A stretch of 64,000 nucleotides of DNA from Proales similis (lineage: Eukaryota > Rotifera > Eurotatoria > Ploima > Proalidae). The DNA lies in NCBI GenBank assembly GCA_019059635.1, contig JAGVRJ010000005.1:2170001-2234000 (forward strand), written 5' to 3'. Within the stretch, counting starts at the first letter, position 1, and the number at the start of each line of letters is the position of its first letter. The notes below the pieces were generated by a model. It ran no database searches and was not told the origin of the DNA. It saw only the letters and a list, made by a program, of their open reading frames with translations. Positions 1-10,492 of this stretch are shown piece after piece. The position numbers and the translations under genes are program-made.

Positions 1-581
1 CTCGGCCCGATCTCAGTCTCTTCGTTTTCGCGCGCTCTTCTCTCTGATCGCGTTCGCCTTTTATTTGTCTTCATCGGCCAGAGACACAGTTTGTCTTTGT
101 CACGTCTTTTCTCCTCAACCATCAATGTGCCGCTTCTGCTCTCGTTCAGACAGTGTTCCATTTTTCGGCGTTTTATTTCTTTTTTTGTTGTTGATAATTT
201 AAGCAGCGGCAACTCGCATATATATATATAAAGAGAACAGATTCACACATAGACGTGCAACAGGCAGACAGACACAGACAAACAAACAAAATAGAAAAAG
301 AGGAGAAGAGCTCTGCAAAGTTGGATAGAAGAAACCGCGCTGCAAAATGTATGAGCACGACGACGGGTCGAACAGACAGCGATGGTCGAACATCTCTTAG
401 GTTGAACAGTGCAAAGCAAAAGGAAGCAGCTGGTGCTGGAGAGAACCAAACAAAAGGTAGAAAGGGCGAATAACTTGCGAGAAAAGGTGATTGGCTTTTG
501 GCGATTGTGAAATCATGTAACAAATTAAAAAGAAGAAGAGTCAGAGAGAGAGAGAGAGAGAAAAGGGGTGGGCAGAATGCG
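1..581. other. 3' flank of UBE2H, no gene seen
   Basis: No convincing coding sequence is visible. Open frames here are low-complexity Ser/Leu/Cys translations. Minus-strand AATAAA hexamers at 60-65 and 172-177 could end the UBE2H transcript. A (GA)n run lies at 543-560. Confidence 0.6.
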
Positions 582-1268
582 CTAGAGTTCCATTCCGGGC
601 GCATCGTCTTCCTCAAACTCGCTCATTGAACTCTCGCTGCTTGAATCGTCGCCAGCGGCAGCAGCAGCAGCAGTGCCGCTCTTGCTCTTTGACGATTTGC
701 CGTTGCTTTGCGGTGTAGAGCAGTCGGCATCGCCGTTGCATGCGCTCGAGGTCGAAGCGCCCGTGGTGGTCGCGGAGCTGCCTGCTTTGCCTTCGCCGCC
801 CGATTTTATCGACTCCTCGCTCGCGTACTTTTTTACATACTCGCGCACTTTGGCCTTGTACTCCTCGGGCTTGTGTAGGTAAAGAGCGGCCGCGTCGCCG
901 TTCAGCGGATCGACTGGATTCGGGTAGGTGAGCAGCTGCGGGAGAAACGACTCGAACACATTGACGAGGTCGTACATGGGGGTCCAGGTTTGATTGATCA
1001 CGTCCAAGCAGACAGTGCCGGACGCTTCGTCTATGTTCGGGTGAAATATTCGATTCATGAAGCCGATCGACGGCGACTTGAACGGATACTTGTCCGGAAG
1101 ATCGACGCGAACTTTCCAGACGCCGCCGTCGTACGGCGTGCCCTTGGGCCCGTGAAATCTAACGATGAACTCATTGAGGCCGCTGAGTATGGTGACCTCG
1201 TGCTGCGATTCGATCAGTTTTATGACATCGGTGTCCATACGACGCTTGCCCGGATTTGGCGACGACAT
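582..1268 (-). CDS. UBE2H: Ubiquitin-conjugating enzyme E2 H
   Basis: A single-exon 228-residue E2 enzyme that takes ubiquitin from E1 as a thioester and passes it to substrates with E3 ligases; family members partner the CTLH/GID ligase. The N-terminus ([15 protein letters not shown]) and the UBC fold follow vertebrate UBE2H closely as I recall it. The HPN motif is at about residues 76-78 and the catalytic Cys is residue 87 in SGTVCLDV. The C-terminus keeps the family's acidic [13 protein letters not shown] tail. About 45 extra low-complexity residues rich in Ser, Gly, Ala and Lys, including a poly-Ala run, separate the UBC core from this tail; vertebrate protein is about 183 residues. No intron is needed. 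A TATTTAAA-like element lies about 70 bp upstream (near 1335-1342). Confidence 0.97.
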   Translation of the reverse strand: MSSPNPGKRRMDTDVIKLIESQHEVTILSGLNEFIVRFHGPKGTPYDGGVWKVRVDLPDKYPFKSPSIGFMNRIFHPNIDEASGTVCLDVINQTWTPMYDLVNVFESFLPQLLTYPNPVDPLNGDAAALYLHKPEEYKAKVREYVKKYASEESIKSGGEGKAGSSATTTGASTSSACNGDADCSTPQSNGKSSKSKSGTAAAAAAGDDSSSESSMSEFEEDDAPGMEL

Positions 1269-1533
1269 TTCGCGCTTCTTCTATTGCCGTTCGCTTTCTT
1301 TCTCTTTACTCGCTTCGTCCTTGCGCTGAGGCTGGCTATTTAAATCTAAACGCTTGAGTCACACACAGTCAAAATCGAGACAGACAAAAGCTTTCAGTCA
1401 TGCACGGGCCGACAGCCGACGTCTCGCACTCATTCTGCAATTGCATTCGAAGTTTCATATTCGACCAGAAATCGGCCGACATGCAGTCTGAGCTGCATGT
1501 CCTCTCTTTGTCTCTCGTTTCTTTCTTTCTGTT

Positions 1534-1543
1534 TTTATTTATT
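1534..1543 (-). terminator. Poly(A) signals overlapping the LYAR stop codon
   Basis: Two overlapping AATAAA hexamers on the minus strand occupy 1538-1543 and 1534-1539. The first contains the whole TAA stop (1539-1541), so the 3' UTR must be only a few tens of bases. Confidence 0.75.
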
Positions 1544-2483
1544 CGGCCAAATATTTGACTGTGAGCAGCTCGTCGCCGATCAACTCGAACATTTCACTGT
1601 TCTTCTTCAGCTTTTTGCCGAGCTTCTTTCTCACTTTCTCTTCGTCCAACGCTTTGCCTCCTCCGCTCTCCTCGTCTCTGGCCTCTTGTTCCCTTTGCTT
1701 TTTAATTATCTGAAAGCGAGCGAAATAAGAGCGCAAGCAAGCAAAGAACCAGTCGACGCAGTCACCTTTTTCAGCAGCTTCTCGAACGACACTTGTCTAC
1801 TCGGCTGCTTAAGGCATTGCTTTTTAATCACTTCGATCCAGTCGAATTTCTCGGCCGCCTCGCCACTGTTCGAACTGTCCTTGAGCACTTTAGGACTCGG
1901 TTCGCTGCTTTGGGCGTCGGGCTCAAGCTCTCGCTTTTGGCCGTTGTTCTTCTGCTGTGAGCTGTTTTGCTGAGCGGCCTTTTCTCGCTTGTCAATCGAC
2001 TCGATCACGGTCCATATCTCGTGGAGCTGACCGTCCGTTATTCTCATTGATCTGAAGCTGTTTCGCATGAAATTGTCGAACTTGACTCGCTTGCGCGGAA
2101 TGTTCGGAAAGTCGAGAAGTTTCTCAAGAATGGCGCGAGAGGCCGCGCTGCCTTTGAACTCGTCGACGGCCCGGTTCACGTTCTGCATTAAATAAACGAA
2201 TCAGCACAATGAGATGATGACGAGTGCAGGGCGTGAGTTTGTCCACCTCGATCCAAGCGCTCTGTTTGAGATCTCCTTTGTGCGCCTGTTTGACGTAGCT
2301 CGACTTGCTCTCGTACTTTTCCGACTCGGTCAGACATCGAACGTGCGCTTTGTACTCGTCGTTTTTAAAGTCTTGACCGCAGTCTATGCAGCAGTATACA
2401 CTCGAACGGCATTGAAATCGATGCTGCTCCACTTGGTTCTTGCGCAGACCTGTGCAGCACTTGCCACAATTGAAAAACACCAT
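1539..2483 (-). CDS. LYAR: LYAR-type zinc-finger nucleolar protein
   Basis: Three exons in transcription order: 2247-2483, 1766-2182, 1539-1709. They give 274 residues; introns are 64 and 56 bp, GT-AG. Residues 1-60 carry the paired LYAR C2HC fingers: VFFNCGKC...HRFQC, then CCIDCGQDF...HVRC. After the THKGDIKQQAWI-like block (here AHKGDLKQSAWIE) comes the conserved helical segment ending in a PRKRVKFDNFMRNS-like run. The C-terminal third is Lys-rich and suits a nucleolar protein. In mammals LYAR is a nucleolar factor linked to rRNA processing and cell growth. The stop codon lies inside a poly(A) signal (see separate entry). It is divergent from the unknown gene starting at 3245. Confidence 0.93.
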
Positions 2484-3244
2484 GTCAGAACGTGCTGGCC
2501 GAACAGTCTCTCAAGTGTCTTGAAAGCAAAATTTAGAAAACGAGCCAACCGAGCGCCAATTATTCTTGGTTCTCTTTTTTTAAGTACGAAATATTTTTCG
2601 CCTATGCGGCCGAATAAGTAGGCGAGGCAGCATTATAATAAATTTACGAGCCCGCTGCAACTACGAGGGCAAACAGAGAGCGCGCAAATTTTCAATCGCA
2701 TTCGCCAATGAACACACTTTGTGTGCGTGAATGTATAAATTATTATAATTGAAGTTTGCATTCAATCAGCGGCTAGATTTCAGCTGATTATTGCAAGAGA
2801 AGGCCTGCTGCCTCACAAGCGCAGGCCATCGACAGGCGCAAAGGCCAACTCGCTTCAGCTTGCCCCCACGACCTGAATCGGTTCTAATTTTTTTCAAAAT
2901 TAGACGCGTCCGAAGTGCATTTTAAACGCACTCGGTTCCGAGCGATGTGCTCTGGCCAGTCTAGGACTCGGCTAATTCTGGCCAGTGTTTGCCTGCATTG
3001 GTTGCTGTGCCGGAAATAGCCATGCAGACAACAGGTGGCCTCAACCTCCCACACACACAAGCGCACACAATGAAAGCAGACTCGCTTCTCATCACAAACC
3101 AGAGACTCGTATTCAACAAAGTGCGTGTCTGTGCATGTGTGTGTCTCTCTCTCTCTCTCTCTCTGTGTTTGTATTCGTCCGGCGCGGTTTAATAGAGAGC
3201 GCAGTTTGCGTCACGTTATTTCTATTTCAAATAAACAAGCAAAC
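2484..3244. promoter_or_regulatory. Divergent upstream region, LYAR / unknown gene
   Basis: About 760 bp separate two divergent start codons. It holds AT-rich sequence with a TATAAATTATTAT stretch near 2732 and a (CT)n run at 3144-3164 just upstream of the plus-strand gene. No coding sequence is supported. Confidence 0.5.
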
Positions 3245-4377
3245 ATGAACAGCAACAGCAGCGCCACTAAAACGCCCATTTTGTCCGAAATTTTGAACCT
3301 TCACGGCGAGCTGAAGCCGTTCGTGTTGGAATTTAAAAATGACCTCACACCGATCGGCAGCACTTGTCAAATGAAAAAGTTCAAAGGCAACTTTGAAAGC
3401 GAACGGTTTCGCCTCGCCTTTGACTCTAGCCGTCCGTCGACTAGTCCAGACGACTATTTCGTCGTAGAGCCAGAACACAGTGGGCAACTAGAAGCATTGG
3501 GCGCCGACAACAGTTTTTTCTTGGCGCTGGCGCGCGCGCTCCTCTTCAAAATTCATTTCGTCGAGCCCAAGTACGAGCTGCTGTTGAGACAAGCGTATTT
3601 GCACTCGGTCATCGAGAACGTCAACGAATTCAAATTCGACTCGGACATGGCCCTGCAGGAGTTGCTTCGCAAGCGCCTTTGCTTCTACTGGCTCTCGCAT
3701 GTGAGCGGCGGCCAATTCGAGCCCGACTGCAAATACTCAAGGTGGGTCGGTCGCGCTCTTTTATCGACCAGACACGTTCGCTCTAGCGCTAGAACCGTAG
3801 AGAGTTCGCCACCGTCTATGATTTCGTCTACGCGGTCGTTCAAGTGTCTGTAAACAACTTCAGCAAGAACAAGTTGTTCAAGCGATTCGCCATCGAGGAC
3901 ACGGCCGCCATGCTCGATCTAAAGCTGCTCGTGTTCGACCAGGATAAGTGCGGCCTCGTTGAGCCGGAGCACATGAAATCACTTGACTTGGCCGACTTTG
4001 TCTTTCTCAAGCGCGAGTCGACCGGCCCGATTCCGTTCAAATGGCTGATGCCCAACCATCTCAAATCGTTTGTGCAGGATCGTCTCTTAACCGGCCAAGG
4101 TCATTCGAGTGGCTACTTTAAGAGCAAAGTCGCCTATCCGCACTTTTCAGTTCTCATTCCGAACAGCTTCATCGACCAGTGCTTTAACGATCAAAAGCTC
4201 ATCACTGCCAATGCTCAGTTGTTCCTCTCCTTTTTAAAGCAAGTGTCGGTACACACTTTGATTTCGACCAGCGAGCTTCAGTTCGGCTCAGTGATCGAGA
4301 ACTCGAGCGCACAGGAAATGAGCGATTTCCTCAACAGAATCTGGGGCAAGCGTCACTTTTTGCCTTCGCCCAACTAG
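3245..4377 (+). CDS. Unknown 357-residue protein
   Basis: Two exons, 3245-3741 and 3801-4377, with a 59-bp GT-AG intron. The join keeps frame and gives a smooth sequence across the border (KYSR/EFATVYDF). I do not recognise the family. No signal peptide or membrane segment is evident. The composition is that of a folded globular protein rich in Phe and Leu, with Cys at widely spaced positions. The start was chosen as the first ATG in frame after a purine-rich leader (AAACATGAAC). A poly(A) signal follows at 4499-4504, and the transcript runs tail-to-tail into NOP14. Coding status is supported by length, frame continuity over the intron and codon use like the neighbours; function is unknown. 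Confidence 0.75.
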
Positions 4378-4498
4378 AACGCTCGCTCAGCTCATCTGCT
4401 CACTTTCCATCAGGCTTTGAATTCCTTGACCAAAGAGAACTGCTCGCGCCGTCCTTTGGTCGTTCCGCCTCATCTTTGCCAAATCTAATTCCAATTGA

Positions 4499-4547
4499 AA
4501 TAAAGCAATTTTTAACCAGGAGCCGACTCTTGGCCTGTTTATTTTCA
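4499..4547. terminator. Overlapping convergent 3' ends, unknown gene and NOP14
   Basis: The plus-strand poly(A) signal is at 4499-4504 and the minus-strand AATAAA at 4538-4543, one base after the NOP14 TGA (4545-4547). Cleavage 10-30 nt beyond each signal would make the two mRNAs meet or overlap. Confidence 0.7.
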
Positions 4548-7493
4548 GCTCTTTTGCCGCTTGGCCTTTTTGTACTCGCCTTCCTGATTGGCGAGCGAGG
4601 AGAGAATTTCCTTGACTTTTCGCGATCGCTTTGCGTCCCTGAAAAGTAGCAAATGCGAATTAACTAAGACCAGAACACAGAGCTTGTTTGTTTGCTTACT
4701 TTTCTTGCTGCTCGTCGAAGCGCACTCTCGCCAAGAACTGGTTGTCTTGGCGAATCTCTTTTATCGCCGACTTGAGCTCCTTCTTGTGCTTTTTGATCAG
4801 CAGCTGGCGTTCGCTGATCACGCTGTTGTGATGTCTGGTGTCGAATTTGCTCCTTATTCGCCAAGTCAGTGAGTGAGCTTACAAACGCAATCGATTCAAA
4901 TCTACTTGGACTCAATCCTGGGCTCGTGCATTGGCTTTATGCTCGGCTTCTTGCTCAGGCATTTCAGGTACTCTCTGGGCCGTTGTCTTTGCTCGTCCAG
5001 TTTTCCTTTCAGTCGATCTACTTTCTCCTTTCGATTCGGTTCATTTAGTTTGTTTTGAACGAGGAGACGGTCTCAAATTCAATGGGCACCTGCAACGAAG
5101 CCGGATATCGCTCGTTGGGCAGCAGATCGCACAAACGACGCGTCAGAGCAAACAGCTCCACACTTGATTCTAGCTCGTGGTAGAGAGTGGCCATTCGAGT
5201 GGCCAGTTCGACTGCGTAGGCTATAATCGACGCTCTAGGAGTTGTTAGTCAGATGAACGAGCCGCGCGACATAAGAAGCTTCTCGTCTAGATCTCACTTG
5301 AGCTGGTTGTCGCATTTCGCAAGACGTCCAAGAGAAGAGAGCCGAATCTCGGTGAGCGATTCACTTTCAAGCGATCGAAATGGGTTGGAGCTCGTTCGAG
5401 TCAGAGGGCGAATGTGTTTACGTTTTCTTGTCGACTGAGAGCCGAACTTCAGATTTGCTGCACGAGTCGAAGATGCTCGCCCTCTCCTGTCGCGCCAGCT
5501 TGTCGACCGAGTCCAGAGCAAGCGAGAGAACGCCGTTCACAAACTGCACGCATTCTGGTATAAGCCGCTTCGATTTGCTCACAAACTGAAGACACAAATG
5601 AACCAGGAACAGTCCTCGCATCAGCTCGGCCGCAGATTTGATCGGCGCCGCCTTTTCACAAATGCGTCAGCAGTTTGTCTTGCTGCTGCTTGCTGGTTAG
5701 AATAGCTCACCTGGGCCAGATAGCGAGCCATTATGAGCAGAGCGGGCGTTGTGACTCGGTGACGAAAGTCAGCGGCCGGAAATATCTGCTCAATCAGCTT
5801 GAAGCCAAACAACTTGAAGAAGAAACAAGTTTAGGAGACGAGAAAGTGGGTTAGCAAGAGTTAGCTACGGTCGACAATGAAGGCAAGTGACGCTCGCTGG
5901 TCTTTGATTCATTCAATTCATTGTTGAGCGTTTGCAGCCAATTTTTAAAGATGTCTATGAACGGCGATGGCTCTTTCTTGCTCGATCTGGCGCCGTGCTT
6001 CTTAGTCAGCTCGAACATGAATCTACTGAGAAGATTCAACAGCTTGGGCTCTAGTTTCCTCTCCACCGACCGAAGATGAAAATCGAACAGCTTTTGGGCC
6101 AGAACGCTCAGGCGGGTCTTGTTGGCCTCGTCCAGACCAGGATCCAGTTTCTTGATCAGAGTCTGAATCAACGAGTCGAGCTGGTCGAGTTCGATCACAC
6201 CATTCTCGTACTTTTGCTTGATCTCGTCGAATTTTCTCGCCCACTTCTCTTCGCCCAGCAGCGTTTCTCCTTCTTCGCTCTGATCGCCATCCGACTCGGC
6301 ATCAGACGCCTCGTCCTCTTCGCTCTGCTCCGATCCTTGCGCTCCGTTCTCTTCCATTACTTCCTCGTCTGAGTTTTCTTGATTACGCTCAAACGCGTTG
6401 GCCTCTATTTCGTTTTGGTCGCTGTTGAGCGCTTGATTAGCGATTTGTCCATTAAGAACATAATCCGGCGCATCGAAAGGCATATCGTCCGCCGACTGGT
6501 GATTGCTAGGCACCAATTTCAAGTTGTTCTGTTTCTTATTCGGCCCTTTTGCCAGTCGGCCGTTCTTTTGTCGCTTGCCAGCGTCGGTGTCCTCCTGGTC
6601 GTCTACTTCTTGGTTCATTCGTCTCAGCGCCTCTTGCTGACTCTGGCGTTCGGCTTCCAGTTTCTCCTTCTCAAGCTGCTCGGCTGTCTTGCTCTTGTCT
6701 GTCGGAGACGACTTTGACTCGAACTGCAAACTGCCTACGAGCACATCGTAGTCGTCCGCTTTCCGCTTCTCTTCCATCTCTGGCTTCTGTTGATTCATTT
6801 GCCCAATCACTGGGATCAACTGTTTCCATTCTCGGTCGAGCTGCTCGGTCAGCTCCAGAGTCTTGTCGTTTTCCTTCTGCCGCTCGTACTTGGCCTGCTT
6901 CGACTTGGCGATCATTTCGTCGATCCACTCTTTTCTGGTTCTCTTGCGCGCCTCCTGGCTGTCGTTGTTTTCGGCGTTTTTCTGGTCGAAGCCGCCGAAA
7001 AAGTTCTCGGCGACCATTTTGGCGTCCAAGCGGCCGTTGTTCTCGTCCATGTCGTCGTCGTCACTCATTTCCATCTTTTCGAATCGCTCGATCTGCGCCA
7101 GACTCTGGCCCAAATGAGTGAGATCCACAGTTGGAGGCTGATCACCATCGTCGTCGTTGTCGTCATTGTTGAAGTTGTCGTTCAGATTGAATCTGCTAGC
7201 CTTTCGCTGTCGGCTCGATTTCTATGCGCAATAGTTGAATGAGATTGAGCAAGTCTGCATCAATCGGTTGGCACTTGCCTGTCGCTCGGCCACAAATCGC
7301 TTGAACATCTTCTCCTCCAAAGTGAGAGACGCATCGTTCTCGCCGATGCGCTTGTCGTTGAAGCTGTTCGCCTTGCGCTGGCTTTTGTAGTCGAGCAGCA
7401 GCGTTCTCGCTCTCTTCGCTTTCAATTAGATTTCTTACTTGAATCAAACGGCTGCTCACAAATTACCTTTTCATGTGACTTGAACGAAGGCAT
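4545..7493 (-). CDS. NOP14: Nucleolar protein 14 (SSU processome)
   Basis: Ten exons in transcription order: 7467-7493, 7279-7413, 5869-7200, 5711-5812, 5422-5651, 5298-5363, 5090-5234, 4968-4970 extended as 4906-4970, 4700-4852, 4545-4638. They give 782 residues. NOP14 is a U3-associated factor needed for 40S subunit assembly. Family landmarks: DKRIGENDASLTLEEKMFKRF, LTHLGQSLAQIE, AxNFFGG, the RKEWIDEMIAKSKQ block, an acidic middle, the FPAADFRHRVTTPAL region and the C-terminal block ending DNQFLARVRF...NQEGEYKKAKRQK. The first exon is only nine codons; its border was chosen because it gives a 53-bp phase-0 intron. The intron at 7201-7278 starts with GCAAGT, a GC-AG intron. The intron at 4971-5089 is 119 bp. 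The N-terminus is shorter than in vertebrates (about 857 residues). Confidence 0.95.
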
Positions 7494-7892
7494 CCTTTCC
7501 CCACTTTTTTCTCTCGTTTCAATTCAAAATTCTTCTCTCTTTCAGTTTTGAATCGCCGCTCCAATGTGCGTGCACATGCTTTCACAATAAATTATTCAGA
7601 AAACAATTTTGTTCTATTTGTCTCGCTCGGTGGTCTCTGGGGGCCACAATCATGATGCGTCTCAATGTGTGTCTTTCAAATGCAATCATCGCCTGCAGGC
7701 CAATAAACACGAGCGGCTATTTAAAGATAAATTTTCTTTTTTCTTAAATTCGTTTAATTGTGTTTGAAATTTAATCAAAGTTTGAATATAATTTAAACAA
7801 AAGCGCAGGCATTTATAAATAAATTTGATTTGCTGGCCTCAATTTTTTAAATCGAATAAAATCATGTTTGGGAATTAGACGAATCTTGCTGT
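7494..7892. other. Spacer between NOP14 start and gene A 3' end
   Basis: About 400 bp, AT-rich toward gene A. It should contain the NOP14 promoter and the gene A 3' UTR. I see no gene and no clear TATA box. Confidence 0.5.
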
Positions 7893-8646
7893 TCACCGAC
7901 CGAAAACTCCACCTTCAAAGGTGCCCGATAGAACGAATTGGCTGCAAGGCCGATCGGTATTGGTGCCGCAGTCGAAAATCGAGTTTTGCTGTGAGTTAAT
8001 CAGCGAGCCGATGCTTTGCTGAAAATTGGTTACTGCCTGTCCGAGATCATTGGCCGTGCTGGGCGAATTACCAGTAGCCAAATTAGACTGTGCCCTCTGA
8101 TCTGGAATGGTCAGCTGCTGAGTAACTGGTCGTTTGTTGGCTGGCCCAGGTTGAGTAGCCAGTGGCAGTAGGTTTATGGGATCGGCAAATGTAGCAGTCA
8201 GGGTTGAAGTTGTTCTCTCTGTGGTCAAAATGGGCTCTGTTTGGCTAGTTGAGACTTGGGTCGATTCAGCCACTAAGTCAGTCGAGATTCCTGTTGCTGG
8301 CGCATTTGCAAGGTCAAACTGGTTTTGCGATGATCGGAAATCAGACATTGGAACATTTGCAGCAATTTCTGCTGATGCACTGGTCGAAGTCGACACACTT
8401 GACCGAGTGAGGGTATCAAGAAGCAGAACTGAAGATTTGGCTGAAACGGCGGCAGATGGCAGCGCTATGGAATTAAACTCAACTTGGGGAAGATGCGTGT
8501 TTGGATAACGAATGTAAGCCGCTTCTATCAAGTACAAAAATGTCAAAAATTTGGATGGAAAAAAGGATGAGCTTCTTCAAACCTTGCACAACAAAGACGC
8601 AGACGAAAAGCAGCAGCTGAGCGGGCCTGAGCGGAGTGGACAGCAT
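7893..8646 (-). CDS. Gene A: secreted protein with one C-terminal GGVFG motif
   Basis: Two exons, 8583-8646 and 7893-8524, with a 58-bp intron; 231 residues. The first exon encodes a signal peptide (MLSTPLRPAQLLLFVCVFVV) almost identical to those of genes B and F. The body is low-complexity, rich in Ser, Thr, Ala and Gln, likely O-glycosylated. The end carries the cluster's signature: Cys, seven or eight residues, Cys, then LSGTFEGGVFGR and stop. The phase-1 intron after the signal peptide is shared with B and F. The Gly before the final Arg could be an amidation donor. Function unknown; no described family recognised. Confidence 0.8.
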
Positions 8647-8800
8647 TCTCTCCGAGTCGAGTGGATTCTTCTTCGCACTCGCACTCCTGCCGTTTAAATA
8701 CTCACTGGCTTGGAGCGAGCGCTGAGCTTAGAGACGCGCACTCGCTCCCAACTCGACCTATTCATCCGCTAGTCGATTGTGTAGCTGCTCGTATCTCGAT
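8576..8800 (-). repeat. Copy 1 of shared promoter/signal-exon repeat
   Basis: About 225 bp matching 9953-10177 in the same orientation with only about two mismatches seen by eye. It covers the signal-peptide exon, leader and core promoter of gene A and stops abruptly on both sides. Confidence 0.85.
8693..8700 (-). promoter_or_regulatory. TATA-like box of gene A
   Basis: TATTTAAA read on the minus strand, 47 bp upstream of the gene A ATG. The same box at the same spacing occurs before genes B and F, which predicts a 5' UTR of only about 15-20 nt. Confidence 0.65.
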
Positions 8801-9267
8801 TGCTTTCTCTCTCGATTAAGAACGAACAAACCACAAACATGAAGATTGAGAAGCGTTCGGTTGTTTTCGTTTCACCTTGTTATAATGCTTGTCTCCAAGA
8901 CCAAATATTCGGAAGGCGTTATTTCAGACTCTTTCCTAGTCTTGCATGAATAAATTTAAGTAGAATTGACTCAATTTTTTCAAAATCCAAATTAGGATCT
9001 TTATTTGAAAAAAAGTCCACATTTTTTTCCCACCTACTCTAGATTTAATCAGCTTCGTACTTGTTTTGATTGCTGTTCATTTATTAACAAAATTCAACTT
9101 TATTCATAAAAACAGATTTTTAACACCCAAGTCAGGTCCAGCTGAATGGCATCTTGGCCGTGGATATTTTTAGTTATATCAATTGTCCATTTTCAGCTCC
9201 AAATTGTTCATTTGAGTAAAATTAACATGTTGAGTTCTTTAGGTTTAAATGACTTAGGCTGCCAACT
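8801..9267. other. Spacer upstream of gene A / downstream of gene B
   Basis: AT-rich sequence without a supported gene. Minus-strand AATAAA hexamers at 9080-9085 and 9099-9104 are good candidates for the end of the gene B transcript. Confidence 0.5.
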
Positions 9268-10023
9268 CTAATCGAGTTTCTTTTTGCCGAATATTCCACC
9301 ATTGAAGACTCCAAAGCCAATATTGGCTATTTGTCTTTTTTTGCCAAAGACTCCGCCATTGAAGACTCCGACGCCAATATTAGCCACTTGTCTCTTTCGG
9401 CCGAATACTCCGCCTTCAAAAGTACCAAATCCAATATTTGCCACTTGCCTTTTCTTTTTGCCAAAGACTCCGCCGTTAAAGGTCCCTACTCCGATGTTGG
9501 CAATTGGACCACCGGCTCCGAAGCCTCCACCCATTCCGCCACCAAAGCCACCGCCCATGCCGCCGCCGAATCCGCCGCCTCCGATTCCAGAGTTCATAAA
9601 TAGTCCTTGTCCAATGTTGGCCACTTGCTTCTTTTTGCGACCAAAGGATCCTCCTTCAAAATTGCCGGACAATAGCTGGCGACAAGGCTCTAACGAATCC
9701 TTGCAGCCTGCACTTCCGGCAACAACTGAGCTCAGGCCCTCTTTTATGTTGTTGAAGGCGTTGGTAATTACTTGGAATAAAAAAATATGAGAAATATGAG
9801 AGCTTAGGAAAAGATTTTAGGCAAACCATTTTGAAAAGAAAGAGCCGGAAAAGGATTAGGAAGAACTGGTTGAGGCGGCTTGTCCTCTAGCGCTAGATTC
9901 CGGTGGCAGATAATTAGAAAAAGAAAGACAATCGAGTCAGACAGGCGTCTCTTTCAAACCTTGCACGACAAAGACGCAGACGAAAAGCAGCAGCTGAGCG
10001 GGCCTGAGCGGAGTGGACAGCAT
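9268..10023 (-). CDS. Gene B: neuropeptide-precursor-like protein with repeated NIG..GGVFG units
   Basis: Three exons, 9960-10023, 9827-9892 and 9268-9770; introns of 67 and 56 bp; 210 residues. After the signal peptide and a short Pro-rich linker comes a two-Cys block ending in LSGNFEGGSFGRKKKQ. A Gly/Met/Phe-rich stretch follows. Then four tandem units of the form (Q/P)xANIGxGxFxGG(V/I)FG are separated by KKKR, RKR and KKR. Three units start with Gln right after a basic site and all four end in Gly before basic residues. By general rules of prohormone processing this would give pyroglutamate-blocked, amidated 15-mers such as QVANIGFGTFEGGVF-amide. The Gly-rich stretch also resembles secreted structural or adhesive proteins, so a non-hormonal role is possible. 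No described family recognised. Confidence 0.85.
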
Positions 10024-10240
10024 TCTCTCCGAGTCGAGTGGATTCTTCTTCGCACTCGCACTCCTGCCGTTTAAATACTCACTGGCTTGGAGCGAGCGCT
10101 GAGCTTAGAGACGCGCACTCGCTCCCAACTCGACCTATTCATCCGCTAGTCGATTGTGTAGCTGCTCGTCTCTCGATCACTCGCTTTACCAGCCAAGACA
10201 ATGAGGCAGAGGAGAAGTGGCCGTCAGCTCTCTTTTTCGA
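9866..10240 (-). repeat. Copy 2 of shared promoter/signal-exon repeat
   Basis: 375 bp covering the gene B promoter, exon 1, intron 1 and the start of exon 2. It matches 13251-13625 in inverted orientation over its full length with no indels and about three mismatches seen by eye. Confidence 0.9.
10070..10077 (-). promoter_or_regulatory. TATA-like box of gene B
   Basis: TATTTAAA on the minus strand, 47 bp upstream of the gene B ATG, inside the shared repeat. Confidence 0.65.
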
Positions 10241-10492
10241 TCTAAATCAGATTTTTTAATGAATCAACTTTTTCATATAGCTCCCTGCAAGCTTAATTCC
10301 ACTGCAAGTTAAATAAGGAGACAGGCTGTCAAATTCAGAGTCGAAGTTGATTTAAAAAGATCAAATTTGCTTTATTTTAATCAATTGCTTATAAATATTA
10401 ATTACTGAGCTTATTCAGGGGCCAAATAGGCACATTGAAATAAATTAGAATAAATATTGTGGCGGCACCTGGCCGCGATTTTCAGGCTCACT
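10241..10492. other. Spacer between gene B promoter and gene C 3' end
   Basis: AT-rich, no gene seen. A minus-strand AATAAA at 10371-10376 probably ends the gene C transcript. Confidence 0.5.

Noticed and set aside
7419-7438. A 20-bp intron at the NOP14 5' end
   Set aside because: It keeps frame, but a 53-bp phase-0 GT-AG intron (7414-7466) does so too, fits the usual intron size here and gives a better match to the family.
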